Source: Moesziomyces globuligerus (lineage: Eukaryota; Basidiomycota; Ustilaginomycetes; Ustilaginales; Ustilaginaceae). Taken from it: a DNA stretch of 64,000 bases. The DNA lies in the NCBI GenBank assembly GCA_030849465.1, contig JARVLF010000020.1:574367-638366 (forward strand). Reading direction: 5' to 3'. The notes below the pieces were generated by a model. That model worked only from the letters and a program-made list of their open reading frames with translations, was not told where the DNA came from and made no database searches. Shown in pieces: positions 30,640-40,337 of the stretch (its first letter is position 1; each line of letters opens with the position of its first letter). The translations under genes were made by a program, and so were the position numbers.

Positions 30640-32110
30640 AGCCGTCGACACCGCCGCCACCGTCGCGGACTCGCATGCTCAATTTACGCCGTCTGCCTCG
30701 CCAACCGTACGCCATCGTCGCTCCCTTGTATATGTAATGTCGACATTTGATGATCGTTCCTCCTTGGCTCGAGCTGGCTCGAGTGCGTGAGATTCAAAGG
30801 CAAAGAACAAGGACAAAGGCTGGCGCAGGCGACATCCATCCTACGGCAGAGACGGTTCCCGCACGCAGAAGGGCGGGCGGCGTTGCTGATGCAGGGTCGG
30901 AGAAGCAGTCAGCGACCAAGTGAGTGCCGGCAGAGCGAGTGCCGGTGCGAAGGCAAGTGCGAGCTTGAAGCGCGCCGTTGCCAACTGTGTCTGCGCCTGC
31001 TCTCCAGAGGCGCGGATGATTCTGAGCTTCAATTGCGATCTGCGTTGGGCCGTTGGGCCAATTGGCATTCCTCTCGTCCCGGGCGGGCCGAGGACAACGC
31101 CCAAGCACACGCTCAAGCTGGTGGTGTGTGATTGAAATGAACGAGAGCCAAAGTCAGATGGGGATGCAGCGGAACGGAGCGCGTGCGATTCCGTGCTTCC
31201 CGCGCGCGTCGAATGCATCCTCGCCGCTTTGGAGAGCAACGGCGCAGCCAGGAGAGCTTGCTTGTTGCGCTCTACTCGGCGTTGCTTTGCATCCATTCTA
31301 CGACTGCGACGAAGAGGCTCGAGCCAGTGCACACCACCAACCTTGGGTCAAGCATGTCAGGCCGGCACCAAAGACGTGACTTGGAGCAAAAAGCGCCAGC
31401 AACCAACACGCCGTTCATGCACATGGCGCCCGCTCGGCTCACCCGCAACACTCGCGACTCTCCCAACAGAGCATGCGGTCCCTGAAACAGACGCTGCCAA
31501 ATAATCCTCGACCTCGACGCCCCCACGCTCTTTGAATTTAAATTTCCATTGAAGTGCACACTGCACACTGCACGCGCACGCCCGGTCGGCACCCTCCGCC
31601 TTGGATTCACCCTCGCCTCCCACTCACAGTGTCACTCACCTTGACCGGCGCTGCACGCCGACACCGCCGCTGCACGCATCGTCCCTTCATCTAGCCAATC
31701 GTTCCCGTCCGCCTCCCCACTCCTCATCCTTACATACCCACCCTCTCCTCTCCTCTCCTCTCCTCTCCTCTCCTCTCCGCTTCTCGCCCGTCACCGCTGG
31801 CTTCGGTGTCGCCGACCCCACCAAACCACCCCACCGACTCTCGCTGCCTTTCCCACCGCCGCCGATATCTGGTGCTCAACCGTCGTGAAGCCACAGTCTC
31901 GCAGCACCACCGTGTCGCTTCAAACCCGTTCGGTACCACTCCGCATGCCTCCTCTCGCTGTCAGCTTTGCACCGCTAGCAACTCTCATCTAGACTGTGGC
32001 TGCCATTACAATCCGATCACCTGCGCTCGGCTCCTCCTTCTCAACCGGTGACCGCCGCTCGTGACACGGCGATCCACTGGCGCCCGCTTCGCCTTCCACC
32101 TTTCCACCGC
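30640..32110. other. intergenic region SEC4 to LIM-RhoGAP
   Basis: About 1.5 kb containing the SEC4 3' UTR and a long leader/promoter of the next gene. A TCTCC pentanucleotide tract at about 31,743-31,778 lies in a strongly CT-rich stretch typical of fungal transcription start regions. No gene was recognised. Confidence 0.6.
31743..31778 (+). repeat. TCTCC pentanucleotide microsatellite
   Basis: About seven TCTCC units within a CT-rich leader region upstream of the LIM-RhoGAP gene. Confidence 0.7.
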
Positions 32111-35100
32111 ATGCCTGCCTTGCTGCAAGACCAGATGTCCCTTCGCGATCGCGACCGCGGCGCCACCCTTGCGCCCTCGTCCGAGCTCGACGACGCACAT
32201 TCCCACTCGCACGAAGCCGACGATGACCTCCCCGAGGCCTACTGCGGCGGCTGCGGCCGACTCATCGACGAGGAGAGCGTCGAGGAGGGCGTCATCCAAT
32301 TCGCTACCAAGCTCTGGCACATCGAGTGCTTCCGCTGCGCAAAGTGCAAGAACAGGGTCAGCACAGAGCGCGACGACATCCTCCTCCTCTCTGACGGCCA
32401 CCCCATCTGCGGCGAATGCAACTACTCCTGCAACATCTGTGGCCTCCCCATCATGGAGGAGGCCATCATGACCGGCGATGAGTCCTATCACGCCTCCTGC
32501 TTCACCTGTCGTTCCTGCCACTCCAAGATTGAGGAGCTCGTCTTCGCAAAGACTAGCCAGGGCATCTACTGCATGAAGTGTCACAACGAAAGGGTCGCCC
32601 GCAGCCGCAAACATGCAGAACAGAAGCGCGCAAAGGCTCGCCGCGAAAAACAGCTGCAAGACGCTCAGTCTGCAGAAGCGAAGCTCGACAACTCGGTTTC
32701 CGCCTCCACTCCGTCAGAGCAGCCCCCCACGGTTCCCTCCAAGTCATCCTCCGCCACTCCGATCGTCTCCGCAGTCCCTTCCCCGACTCCCACCGGCGCC
32801 AGCCTCTCTCCATGGATCAACCAGGGCGGCTCTGCCGCTTCAGCCGCTGCATCGCGGCCCAGCAGTGCAGGCGGCAAGCGTCCCATGCACGCTCCCCCTC
32901 CTCCTTCCCGCGACGCACGCAGCCCCGCTCTCGGCTCTCTCGCAAAGCTCGAGAGTCGTAGCCTTGCCCCTTCCAACGCTTCTCAGACGTCCCTGGCTTC
33001 CATAGCGGCAGACGACTCCGCCAGGCCCAATCAGCTTGAGACCACCGCGCCCCTCTCGCCGCGCAAAAACACCTTCCACGCCAACCTCAGCTCACCGAAT
33101 GCTTCACCCGCAGCCGGCAAAGTCCGTCTGCCTTCAACAGACGCTCATCTGTCTTCTTCCAGCCCCACCTCATCTCCACTCAAGAAGAGCATACCCCTCG
33201 ATGCCTCCCCTCGCAACCAGACCCCGAGTGATCGCGACGCTCTCGGTGTCACTCTACGCTCCAACACTAACAAGGCAGGCGTGGATACCTCGCTCGCACC
33301 TCGCAACCCGCTCAACGCATCAGCGTCCTCTTCACGCCTTTCCAAAGTCTACTCCTTCTACGATCCAGACTTCTTGAACCTGGTCGAGTCGTTTGGCGAC
33401 TTCGATTCCAACGATGAGCTCCGCACGCAACCACCGCCTGTGCCGGATCTGCCGGCAGCCGGCCCATCCAAATCGGTGACAAAAGCTTCTGCCCGTGCTC
33501 CGTCTCCTACTGCGCAAATTGAAGCGACTCTGGCGGCCGTCTCCGCCCCCAAATCTGCGCAAGCCGATGCAAGCAAAGGTCGCGCAGAACTAACCATCGA
33601 CGAATACCACACCAACGATCCCGACAGTGTCGACAGCGACCAGGAGCTTCTCCACGAGGATCGCCCGCGGATCCACACGCCCACCGGCTCGCTCAACGAA
33701 GTGTCCAAGAAGGTGCGCGCCTCGATGCAGCAGGCTCAAGACGGCCTTGTCAGCATGGACATATCTTTCGTCGAAACCATCCTTCGCGATCTTGACGGCA
33801 CCCGTCAGCGCATGGAATCGCTCCAATTGCGATACGACCGCATCCGCAGAGCGAGCCAGCAAGCCGCTCACGGCTTCACCATGGCTAAGGAGGAATTTGA
33901 GCACGAAGTCAATGCCAGGCACGAGGCCGAGCTCGAGATGGCTCGGCTACGCAGGCAGCTCGCCGAGCAGGCGCTCAAGCTCGCCACCGCCAACAGCGAG
34001 AAGCGCCAACAGGAACAACTCGAACGACGCTCCCAGGACGTCAAGGCGTCGCTCAAGGGCATGGAGCGCGATCTGGCCAAATTGACCGTCGAGCGCGACC
34101 TCACCGTCGCCGAGGTCGCCGAGCTCATGGCGCTGCAGGACGGCGCCACGGGCTCGACTTCGGTGCTCTCGTCACCCAACATGGCTCGCTCCTCCACCGC
34201 TACTTCGGACGCCATCATCACGCAGAATCTGGCTTCGCGCCTTGAGGCGGTGAAGGGCCGGTATCGCAAGGAAATCGATGAGCTAACTCAGGAGCGCGAC
34301 GCTCTTCTCATCGAGATTGAGGAGCTCAAACAGTCCAAGGATCTCTTCCTCGAAGAGGCGCAGAGCCTCAACGCCAAGAACGAAGAGCTCAACACCATGC
34401 TCGGCCAGCTCAACCGCAAGATCGAGCTCGCAGCTCAATCGCGCGATCAACTTCCGCCTCTGCCGTCCATACCTAGAGATCTGGCCACGTCGGCAAACAA
34501 GAGCACCGGCGGCTTCGGCTTTGGCTCGCGCCACAAGCAGCTGCACAGGCATACGCCGCACGCCGCCTCCATCTCGTCCGACGCACCGCCCAGCAGTGCC
34601 GGCTACGACGTCTCGGTGGACACGGCCGTGCAGCAGGTGATCAAGCCGGGCAAGATCGAGCCCGCTCCCGTGGTGAAGAAGTTCAAATGGATGAAGCCCA
34701 AGCTGTCCGAGACGACCAGGAACAACGTTTTGACACAAGCGGGGCCGGTGCCACCAGTGCCGCCCAAGGGCGCGGTGGGTCTTGCAGCGCCCGGTGCCAG
34801 TGGATCGACGACGTCGATGACGCGGGCCACGTCGCATGACGTCGTGGTGCGCGAGCACCTCTTCCAGCCGTTCAACGTGCTCCGGCCTACGCGCTGCTTT
34901 GCGTGTCAGAAGAACATGTGGGGCCAGTCCGAGATGCGCTGTGCGCTTTGCACACAGGTGTGTCACTCTCGCTGTCTTCAGAGCCTTCCCGTGTCGTGCA
35001 ACCAGCCGTATACGAGGCCGGACGAGAACCTGGCCGAAAATACCGGGCCGTCGATGTTCGGTCGCTCGCTCGTCGAACAGGCGGCCCACGAGGGCCGCGA

Positions 35101-35644
35101 CGTGCCGATGATTGTCGAAAAGTGCATCCAGGCCGTCGAGGCATTTGGCATGGACTACGAGGGCATCTACCGCAAGTCGGGCGGCACGTCGCAACTCAAA
35201 GTGATCACGCAGCTGTTTGAGCGCGGCAATGCGTTTGATCTCGAGGACACGGATCGGTTCAACGATGTGTCGGCCATCACGAGCGTGCTCAAGAATTACT
35301 TCCGCGAGCTGCCGACGCCGCTGCTGACGTTCGAGCTGTACGACGAGCTGATCCGGCTGGTCGAGGCCAAGCAGAGCGATGCGGTGGCAAAGCAAGAGAT
35401 GATGAAGGAGCTCGTGGCCAGGTTGCCGAGACAGCACTTCTGCACGCTGCAGCACCTGGTGCTGCATCTGTACAGGGTCCAGGAGCGCAGCGTGGATAAT
35501 CGCATGAATGCACGCAACTTGGGCGTCGTATTCGGACCGACGCTGATGCGCTCCGCGGATCCTTCCCAGGAGTTTGCGCATATGGGCGGCAAGGCGATGA
35601 CGATCGAATTCTTCATCGACCACGCACCGGACCTCTTCACCTAG
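32111..35644 (+). CDS. LIM-domain Rho GTPase-activating protein with C1 domain (Rga1/Rga2-like)
   Basis: Negative regulator of Cdc42/Rho GTPases, expected at sites of polarised growth. The frame is open from 32,048, but the first ATG is 32,111 (MPALLQDQ), giving 1,177 residues. Domains in order: LIM1 (about 44-98, CGGCGRLI ... HIECFRCAKC), LIM2 (about 101-160, CNICGLPI ... CFTCRSCH), a long Ser/Pro-rich disordered region (180-520), a coiled coil (about 560-800), a C1-type zinc finger (about 909-960, HLFQPFNVLRPTRCFACQ) and a RhoGAP domain (about 980-1175) with the arginine finger in GIYRKSG (near 1020), KNYFRELPTPLL and NLGVVFGPTLMR. Two LIM plus C1 plus RhoGAP is the basidiomycete form of Rga1/Rga2; Lrg1 would have three LIM domains. 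All catalytic residues are present. Confidence 0.93.
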   Translation: MPALLQDQMSLRDRDRGATLAPSSELDDAHSHSHEADDDLPEAYCGGCGRLIDEESVEEGVIQFATKLWHIECFRCAKCKNRVSTERDDILLLSDGHPICGECNYSCNICGLPIMEEAIMTGDESYHASCFTCRSCHSKIEELVFAKTSQGIYCMKCHNERVARSRKHAEQKRAKARREKQLQDAQSAEAKLDNSVSASTPSEQPPTVPSKSSSATPIVSAVPSPTPTGASLSPWINQGGSAASAAASRPSSAGGKRPMHAPPPPSRDARSPALGSLAKLESRSLAPSNASQTSLASIAADDSARPNQLETTAPLSPRKNTFHANLSSPNASPAAGKVRLPSTDAHLSSSSPTSSPLKKSIPLDASPRNQTPSDRDALGVTLRSNTNKAGVDTSLAPRNPLNASASSSRLSKVYSFYDPDFLNLVESFGDFDSNDELRTQPPPVPDLPAAGPSKSVTKASARAPSPTAQIEATLAAVSAPKSAQADASKGRAELTIDEYHTNDPDSVDSDQELLHEDRPRIHTPTGSLNEVSKKVRASMQQAQDGLVSMDISFVETILRDLDGTRQRMESLQLRYDRIRRASQQAAHGFTMAKEEFEHEVNARHEAELEMARLRRQLAEQALKLATANSEKRQQEQLERRSQDVKASLKGMERDLAKLTVERDLTVAEVAELMALQDGATGSTSVLSSPNMARSSTATSDAIITQNLASRLEAVKGRYRKEIDELTQERDALLIEIEELKQSKDLFLEEAQSLNAKNEELNTMLGQLNRKIELAAQSRDQLPPLPSIPRDLATSANKSTGGFGFGSRHKQLHRHTPHAASISSDAPPSSAGYDVSVDTAVQQVIKPGKIEPAPVVKKFKWMKPKLSETTRNNVLTQAGPVPPVPPKGAVGLAAPGASGSTTSMTRATSHDVVVREHLFQPFNVLRPTRCFACQKNMWGQSEMRCALCTQVCHSRCLQSLPVSCNQPYTRPDENLAENTGPSMFGRSLVEQAAHEGRDVPMIVEKCIQAVEAFGMDYEGIYRKSGGTSQLKVITQLFERGNAFDLEDTDRFNDVSAITSVLKNYFRELPTPLLTFELYDELIRLVEAKQSDAVAKQEMMKELVARLPRQHFCTLQHLVLHLYRVQERSVDNRMNARNLGVVFGPTLMRSADPSQEFAHMGGKAMTIEFFIDHAPDLFT

Positions 35645-36001
35645 TCTCGCGCGGCGTCAATCTGCCCAAGCTTCCGCACACTCATAGCCGGCTTTGCCTC
35701 TCACGAGAAATCGATTTACACGAGTCGGTCGAGTCATGTCAACTGTGAACATCGTGATGCCCGCGGAGTTCATGGCGAATCAATTAATCCCAACGGAGGC
35801 TTTTCAAGGGATGCGGGGACGAGATCATGAAATGCGGTGATTCGGGAAACGGCATGCATAGAGAAGGGCGCGATGGCGTCGGCACGGCCGCACGTCTTCT
35901 CCCTTCCTGACTCGGCGTTGTCTCCTGACTGGAAAGTTTCGCCCAAGGTTTCGCTCACGAATGTGATCTTGATGAGCAGAGAGCGCCGATTGGAGGCGAT
36001 C
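35645..36001. other. convergent 3' intergenic region
   Basis: 357 bp between the 3' ends of the LIM-RhoGAP and DJ-1-like genes. I see nothing else in it. Confidence 0.55.
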
Positions 36002-36697
36002 TTAAATCTCAGCAGGCGTTGCGACGATCCGGATGCCTTCCTCGACATCTTTCTTGGACGATTGGCGCGCCAGAGCGGTGAGCTCCTCGCCCGCGCCGTC
36101 TGGCGATCCAGCGTTCATGGGAGGAGCTGGATCGTACTCCATCATGAGCTGAGTGAGCTTGGCGACGTCTGTACCCTTTAGCTTTTCGAGGAGGGTGAGG
36201 CCAAAGTCGATGCCTGCGGTGACACCTCCGGCAGTGATGCGGTTGCGGTCGTGGACGACGCGTTGCTTGACGGTCTCGATGCCCATGGCAGCCAGCACGT
36301 CAAGTGCAGACCAGTGAGAGGTGGCTTTGAAGCCGTCCAAGAGACCAGCACGCGCCAGAAGCAGCGAACCGGTGCATACCGAGGTGACGTATTGGGCTCC
36401 GGAGCCAAGGCGACGCAGCTGCTTCAGGAAGCGAGTGTCGCGTAGCAGGCGGTTGATGTAACTGTTGGGCGCGCCGGGGACCATGAGGATGTCGACATGA
36501 TCCACTTGGTCAAAAGTGGCGGTAGGCAGCGCTTCTACTAGATCCACATCGGTGGTAACGGCATCGAGCGTGTGGTGCAGCAGATGGGTGCGAAAATGCG
36601 CTGCAAACGCACTCAGAGGCCCAATGTAGTCAAGCTGAGAGACGCCGTCATACAGGACGATGCCTACGACAAGCTTTTCTTCTTGCTGTACGGACAT
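36002..36697 (-). CDS. DJ-1/PfpI superfamily protein, isonitrile-hydratase-like
   Basis: 231-residue cytosolic protein starting at MSVQQEEKLVVGIVLYDG (ATG at 36,697). The upstream in-frame extension contains a TATA-like element and tandem repeats, so it is promoter. The family core is clear: LYDGVSQLDYIGPLSAF at the N-terminus, ILMVPGAPNS, the nucleophile elbow SVCTGSLLLARAGLLDG with the conserved Cys, then ATSHW and ITAGGVTAGIDFGL. This elbow and the following ATSHW/ITAGG motifs are typical of isonitrile hydratase and of the DJ-1 half of ThnJ/FtrA-type proteins, rather than of glyoxalase-type DJ-1. Substrate is not predictable; detoxification or stress roles are possible. Diverges from the GT17 gene over 1.1 kb. 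Confidence 0.88.
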   Translation of the reverse strand: MSVQQEEKLVVGIVLYDGVSQLDYIGPLSAFAAHFRTHLLHHTLDAVTTDVDLVEALPTATFDQVDHVDILMVPGAPNSYINRLLRDTRFLKQLRRLGSGAQYVTSVCTGSLLLARAGLLDGFKATSHWSALDVLAAMGIETVKQRVVHDRNRITAGGVTAGIDFGLTLLEKLKGTDVAKLTQLMMEYDPAPPMNAGSPDGAGEELTALARQSSKKDVEEGIRIVATPAEI

Positions 36698-36793
36698 GGC
36701 GCAAGTGCAAGGTTTGGATCGGGCAAAATACTTGGGCAAACGAAGGATAAGGACGAGAAAGAGGTTGCTGGTCAAGGTCAGAGCGATCTGGTC

Positions 36794-36801
36794 TTAATAT
36801 A
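36794..36801 (-). promoter_or_regulatory. TATA-like element of the DJ-1-like gene
   Basis: TATATTAA on the minus strand, about 100 bp upstream of the ATG at 36,697 and next to the 32-bp tandem repeat. Position and strand fit a TATA box; not proven. Confidence 0.4.
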
Positions 36802-36809
36802 GACATACT

Positions 36810-36876
36810 CCGCACTTGACCTCCTGGCCACAGCATACAATACCCCGCACTTGACCTCCTGGCCACAGCATACAAT
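36810..36876. repeat. perfect 32-bp direct repeat, 35-bp period, upstream of the DJ-1-like gene
   Basis: Two identical 32-bp copies at 36,810-36,841 and 36,845-36,876, starting CCGCACTTGACC and ending CAGCATACAAT, separated by 3 bp. They sit about 9 bp upstream of the TATA-like element. A duplicated promoter element (operator-like) or simple slippage duplication are both possible. Confidence 0.9.
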
Positions 36877-37802
36877 CTCCGAACAGCTTGGAACCATGAT
36901 ATGTTCGAGCAGACCGAGATCCTTTGTAAATGAATATGAAGCGCGGCTAACCGCGGCTACGCTGAGACTAGCACTGAGAGGCTCAGTCCGGATACCTACG
37001 GTGCAGCAGAGTGGATTCGGAGGTGGCTTGCCTCTCGAACAAGTAGAATTGCCGCCGATACTCTCGGACAAGCATGCTCCGGCACAGCATCTCGACCGAT
37101 GCCGGACCGTTTACGGGAAAACTTGATTGACCGAGCACAGTACAGTGTAACTTTACCGGAGCGCTCCGACATTTATTCGCGGGTGGAGGGGGCAAAAGAC
37201 CCTGACGCCAAAGACGCCGCCACCATTCGACTCGACAAGCCAGGCTCCGCTCTACTGCAGCAGCTTGTCGCATTGCCAGCCGTGCGTGCACCTCCAGAAG
37301 GTGACAAGCTCGTGGGTACAAATTAGAAGCCAAAGAAGGAGTAACTCGATGTGCATGGCTCTGCCATTCGCACGTGCTTGATGGCATTTTTCCAATCCAC
37401 GTGGTGCTCTCCAGGCGCTGTTTCACGAGACCAAAGCTGTCGACTCCCTTCGTGTGCCAGATAGAACAGGTGTTGGCGCAAGAGGCACGAGTCTCGCGGC
37501 AGTTCACCGCCCACAGCCATTGCTGTGCGATTGCAGATCCCGCGGAGTTGCCTCGCATGGCGAAGAGTGTGGGGTTCAGCTACCTGAAGCGGTGTGAGGA
37601 CGCGTCTGTGCGAGTGCGAGGGTTGCGACGTGCCGATCTCGGCAAGCTCGGATCAGGCTGCTTCCCGAATGCTCGCATCTCGCTCGTCGTCGTGGAATTC
37701 GCCATCGGCGCCAGACGGGGCACGAGCAGCATCGACCGCATCACTTGCTGCATGAGCTCGAGCTCGCTCCATCCTCCTGCCCTGCCACATCGTCTCCCAA
37801 AG

Positions 37803-38951
37803 ATGGCCTCACCAACAAGTACGCGATGGTCAGGCCGAGGCTGCAACTCGCTGCGTCGTCGGTGGCTCCTCGTCAGCCTCGTCTGCTTCACACTCTCCGT
37901 CATCTATCTCTTCAGCCGCGACCGCACCCTTCAAAACACGCTCAGCTACAGCACACGTCCGCTCTGGGACAAGTTTGACGACACCACCCCTCACCACGAG
38001 ATCAAGCATTACACAGCCTGGTCTCTCCCCGCCAACGACACGGCAGCTTGCACCCGCCATGGCTGGTCGCCGTATCAAGCAGCACAACGGCCCAAGGTCT
38101 ACGACGTGATCATCTTTAGCGTCGAGCTCGAAATGCTCGAGCTCAGATTTCAGGAGCTGTACGACGCTGTCGACGCCTTTGTCATTGTCGAGAGCAACAC
38201 CACCTTCACGGGTAAGCCCAAGAAGCTCGGATTCGATCCGACCAGGTACCAGCAGTACCGCGACAAGATTCAGTACTTTACCATCGCAGGTCGAGCGCTC
38301 GCTCCGGGCGAGGGTCCGTTTGCGATCGAAGGCGAGCAGCGAAAGCACGTCACGGACATCCTCCGTTCCCAAGTGCAACCTTCCCAAGGTAGTCTGATCC
38401 TCATGTCCGACGTCGACGAGATCCCTTCGATGGCTGCCGTGCAGCTTCTTTCAACCTGCCAGACACCTCTGCCACTTCATCTCGCCTTCAAATCGTATGT
38501 TTACTCGTTCGAGTTCCCAACCACAGCCAAGTCGTGGCGAGCACAAGTGCACGCTTGGACGCCAACCGATACATGGTACAACCACGGCAAGGTCACCGAC
38601 AACATCCTTCTCGATGCCGGATGGCATTGCTCGTCGTGCTTCAGCCGCATCTCTGACTACCAGTTCAAGATGCAGTCCTACAGCCACAGCGATCGACTCT
38701 TCGGAAACAGGCATTGGCGTCAACTCCTCCATCCTCAGCTCATCTTGGACAAGATCTGTGCCGGCAAGGATTTATTCGACATGCTGCCGGAGGCCTACAC
38801 CTGGAGCGAATTGCTGTACCGCTGGAGTGGAGAGAAGCAGAGCAACAGCACAGCAAACCTGCCGAAGGGCCTGATGAACGATCAAAGCAGGTTCGAGTTC
38901 TTGCTACCTGGCGGTTGCAAAGCACGAGATTTATCGTCCGGTTTGGAGTGA
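37803..38951 (+). CDS. glycosyltransferase family 17 protein (beta-1,4-N-acetylglucosaminyltransferase-like), type II membrane
   Basis: Golgi-type glycosyltransferase related to the bisecting GlcNAc-transferase family (GT17). The ATG at 37,803 (AAGATGGCC context) gives 382 residues: a short basic cytosolic tail, one signal-anchor helix (RWLLVSLVCFTLSVIYLF), then the lumenal domain. GT17 landmarks: YDVIIFSVELEMLELRFQEL, VDAFVIVESNTTFTGKPK, DKIQYFTI, and SLILMSDVDEIPS with the DxD metal-binding motif, then the FKSYVYSFEF and DAGWHCSSCFSRI blocks. A nearby upstream in-frame ATG at 37,752 would add 17 residues. GT17 proteins are scattered in fungi, and their acceptors there are unknown. The catalytic set looks complete. 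Confidence 0.87.
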   Translation: MASPTSTRWSGRGCNSLRRRWLLVSLVCFTLSVIYLFSRDRTLQNTLSYSTRPLWDKFDDTTPHHEIKHYTAWSLPANDTAACTRHGWSPYQAAQRPKVYDVIIFSVELEMLELRFQELYDAVDAFVIVESNTTFTGKPKKLGFDPTRYQQYRDKIQYFTIAGRALAPGEGPFAIEGEQRKHVTDILRSQVQPSQGSLILMSDVDEIPSMAAVQLLSTCQTPLPLHLAFKSYVYSFEFPTTAKSWRAQVHAWTPTDTWYNHGKVTDNILLDAGWHCSSCFSRISDYQFKMQSYSHSDRLFGNRHWRQLLHPQLILDKICAGKDLFDMLPEAYTWSELLYRWSGEKQSNSTANLPKGLMNDQSRFEFLLPGGCKARDLSSGLE

Positions 38952-39401
38952 TACCCTCACGAGGCGTAGGCTCGGCAAAATCACGAGATGGCTGCCAAGC
39001 GTCCCCTAGGATCCTCGGAATAGTAAGGATGTTCATGACTTTGCCCGTGTTCACACCTCTGCACGTCTCCTTTCTCTCCTGCAGCCGGATGTGCTGTATT
39101 GTGATGATTTGATGGATTCAGGATGTGTCTCGCTTTGACTCAAGGTCGGTGCGAATCCCGCCATCCGAGCAAACAGCCTGCCTTCGTCGGCACCTGTCCG
39201 CTGAAGTTTGGCGCACAGACGTGTCTGAGACCTTGACAAAGCCTTGGATGTCGAAGGCTGAGACGGCTCGGTCGGACTGACGGACTCGACACACTCACCG
39301 TCACACACACAAGATGAGATCAGACGTGATGACGATGTTGCGTTCGAACATGCGATTACTGGGAGCCAAAGGGGAATAGGAACCATGAATCAGGATGGGC
39401 T
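38952..39401. other. convergent 3' intergenic region
   Basis: 450 bp between the GT17 and NmrA-like genes. No gene, repeat or RNA feature was recognised. Confidence 0.55.
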
Positions 39402-40337
39402 TCAGAGCTTGAGGGACTTGGCAAAGGACGAGACAGTGGCGAGGTGGGCGCCCTTGAGGAGGAAGGCGTCGCTGTCGGGCTGCTTCTTCTCGGTGTCCCT
39501 GCCGTAGTAGCTGTACTGGTCCATGAGCTTCATGTTCTCGGTGAGCTCGTCCGCGATGGCTTCGGGGAGGAAACTCTTGAAGGTATCGGCAGGTACGGCG
39601 TTGTAAGCCACTTCGGAGCCGAGCTCCTTGCTGAGATCGCGAGTGAAGGACGCCATGTCGGTCCAGAAGCTGACGCCCTGCACCGTCTTTCCGTTGGCAG
39701 CGGCGCCAGCCTCGAAAATGCCGGCGACCCAGTTGCCGGCGTCGGCCTGAATGTCGATCATCGGGACGCGAGCCGAGGGGTCGATGGGGAGGGTGATGCT
39801 GAGCGCGCCGTCGCTGGATTTCTGGATCATCGTGTGGAAGTTTTGAAGGAAGAAGGCAGCGTGGAAGTAGGAGATGTTGAGCTTGTCTGCTCGGACCGAC
39901 TCGGCATACTCGTCGATAGCAGCCTTGCTGTCAAAGTGCGGGACGCGGAGCGAGCCGTTGGTGAGCTTGTTGACGCTGTGGAGGCTCGAGATGACGAGGT
40001 GGTTGACGCCGGTGGAGATGGAAGCGTCGACAATGTTGCGGCCTTGCTGGGTCTCCTTTGCGCCATCCATAGTCTCCCAGAAGTTGGTGACGGCAAAGAC
40101 ACCGTGGGAGCCGCCGATGGCTTTCTCGAGCGAGGCGGGATCGCTGAGATCAGCACGAACGAGCTCGACGCCCTGCTTTGCGAGCTCCTGTGCGGCAGGC
40201 TTGGAGGTGTCGCGCGTGACGCCACGAAGCGAGTACTTTGTGCTGAGCGTCGAGTTGTTGAGGATGGTGCGGATGACGCTGCCTCCTTGGTTGCCCGTGG
40301 CACCGAAGATAGTGAGAAGCTTCTTGGCAGAGGACAT
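39402..40337 (-). CDS. NmrA-like family NAD(P)-binding protein
   Basis: 311-residue atypical short-chain dehydrogenase of the NmrA/HSCARG type: a redox-sensing or reductase-like protein in the cytosol or nucleus. The N-terminal nucleotide-binding motif is LLTIFGATGNQGGSV, with VTRDTSKPAAQEL and VELVRADLSD placing the cofactor-selecting region. VFAVTNFWE, NHLVISSLHSVNKL and the C-terminal NmrA helical part follow. The usual YxxxK catalytic pair of classical SDRs is not evident, as expected for the family. A TATATA box about 155 bp upstream suggests regulated expression. The specific function, such as nitrogen-metabolite signalling or secondary metabolism, cannot be read from sequence. Confidence 0.9.
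   Translation of the reverse strand: MSSAKKLLTIFGATGNQGGSVIRTILNNSTLSTKYSLRGVTRDTSKPAAQELAKQGVELVRADLSDPASLEKAIGGSHGVFAVTNFWETMDGAKETQQGRNIVDASISTGVNHLVISSLHSVNKLTNGSLRVPHFDSKAAIDEYAESVRADKLNISYFHAAFFLQNFHTMIQKSSDGALSITLPIDPSARVPMIDIQADAGNWVAGIFEAGAAANGKTVQGVSFWTDMASFTRDLSKELGSEVAYNAVPADTFKSFLPEAIADELTENMKLMDQYSYYGRDTEKKQPDSDAFLLKGAHLATVSSFAKSLKL

Larger units (their letters stand above)
36698..37802. other. divergent promoter region DJ-1-like / GT17
   Basis: 1.1 kb carrying the 32-bp tandem repeat and both promoters. The plus-strand frame of the GT17 gene is open through much of it, so an upstream start of that gene (for example 37,752 or 37,559) is not excluded. Confidence 0.5.

Noticed and set aside
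39145..39170. GGTGCGAATCC, resembling a tRNA B box
   Set aside because: No A box upstream and no cloverleaf pairing possible.
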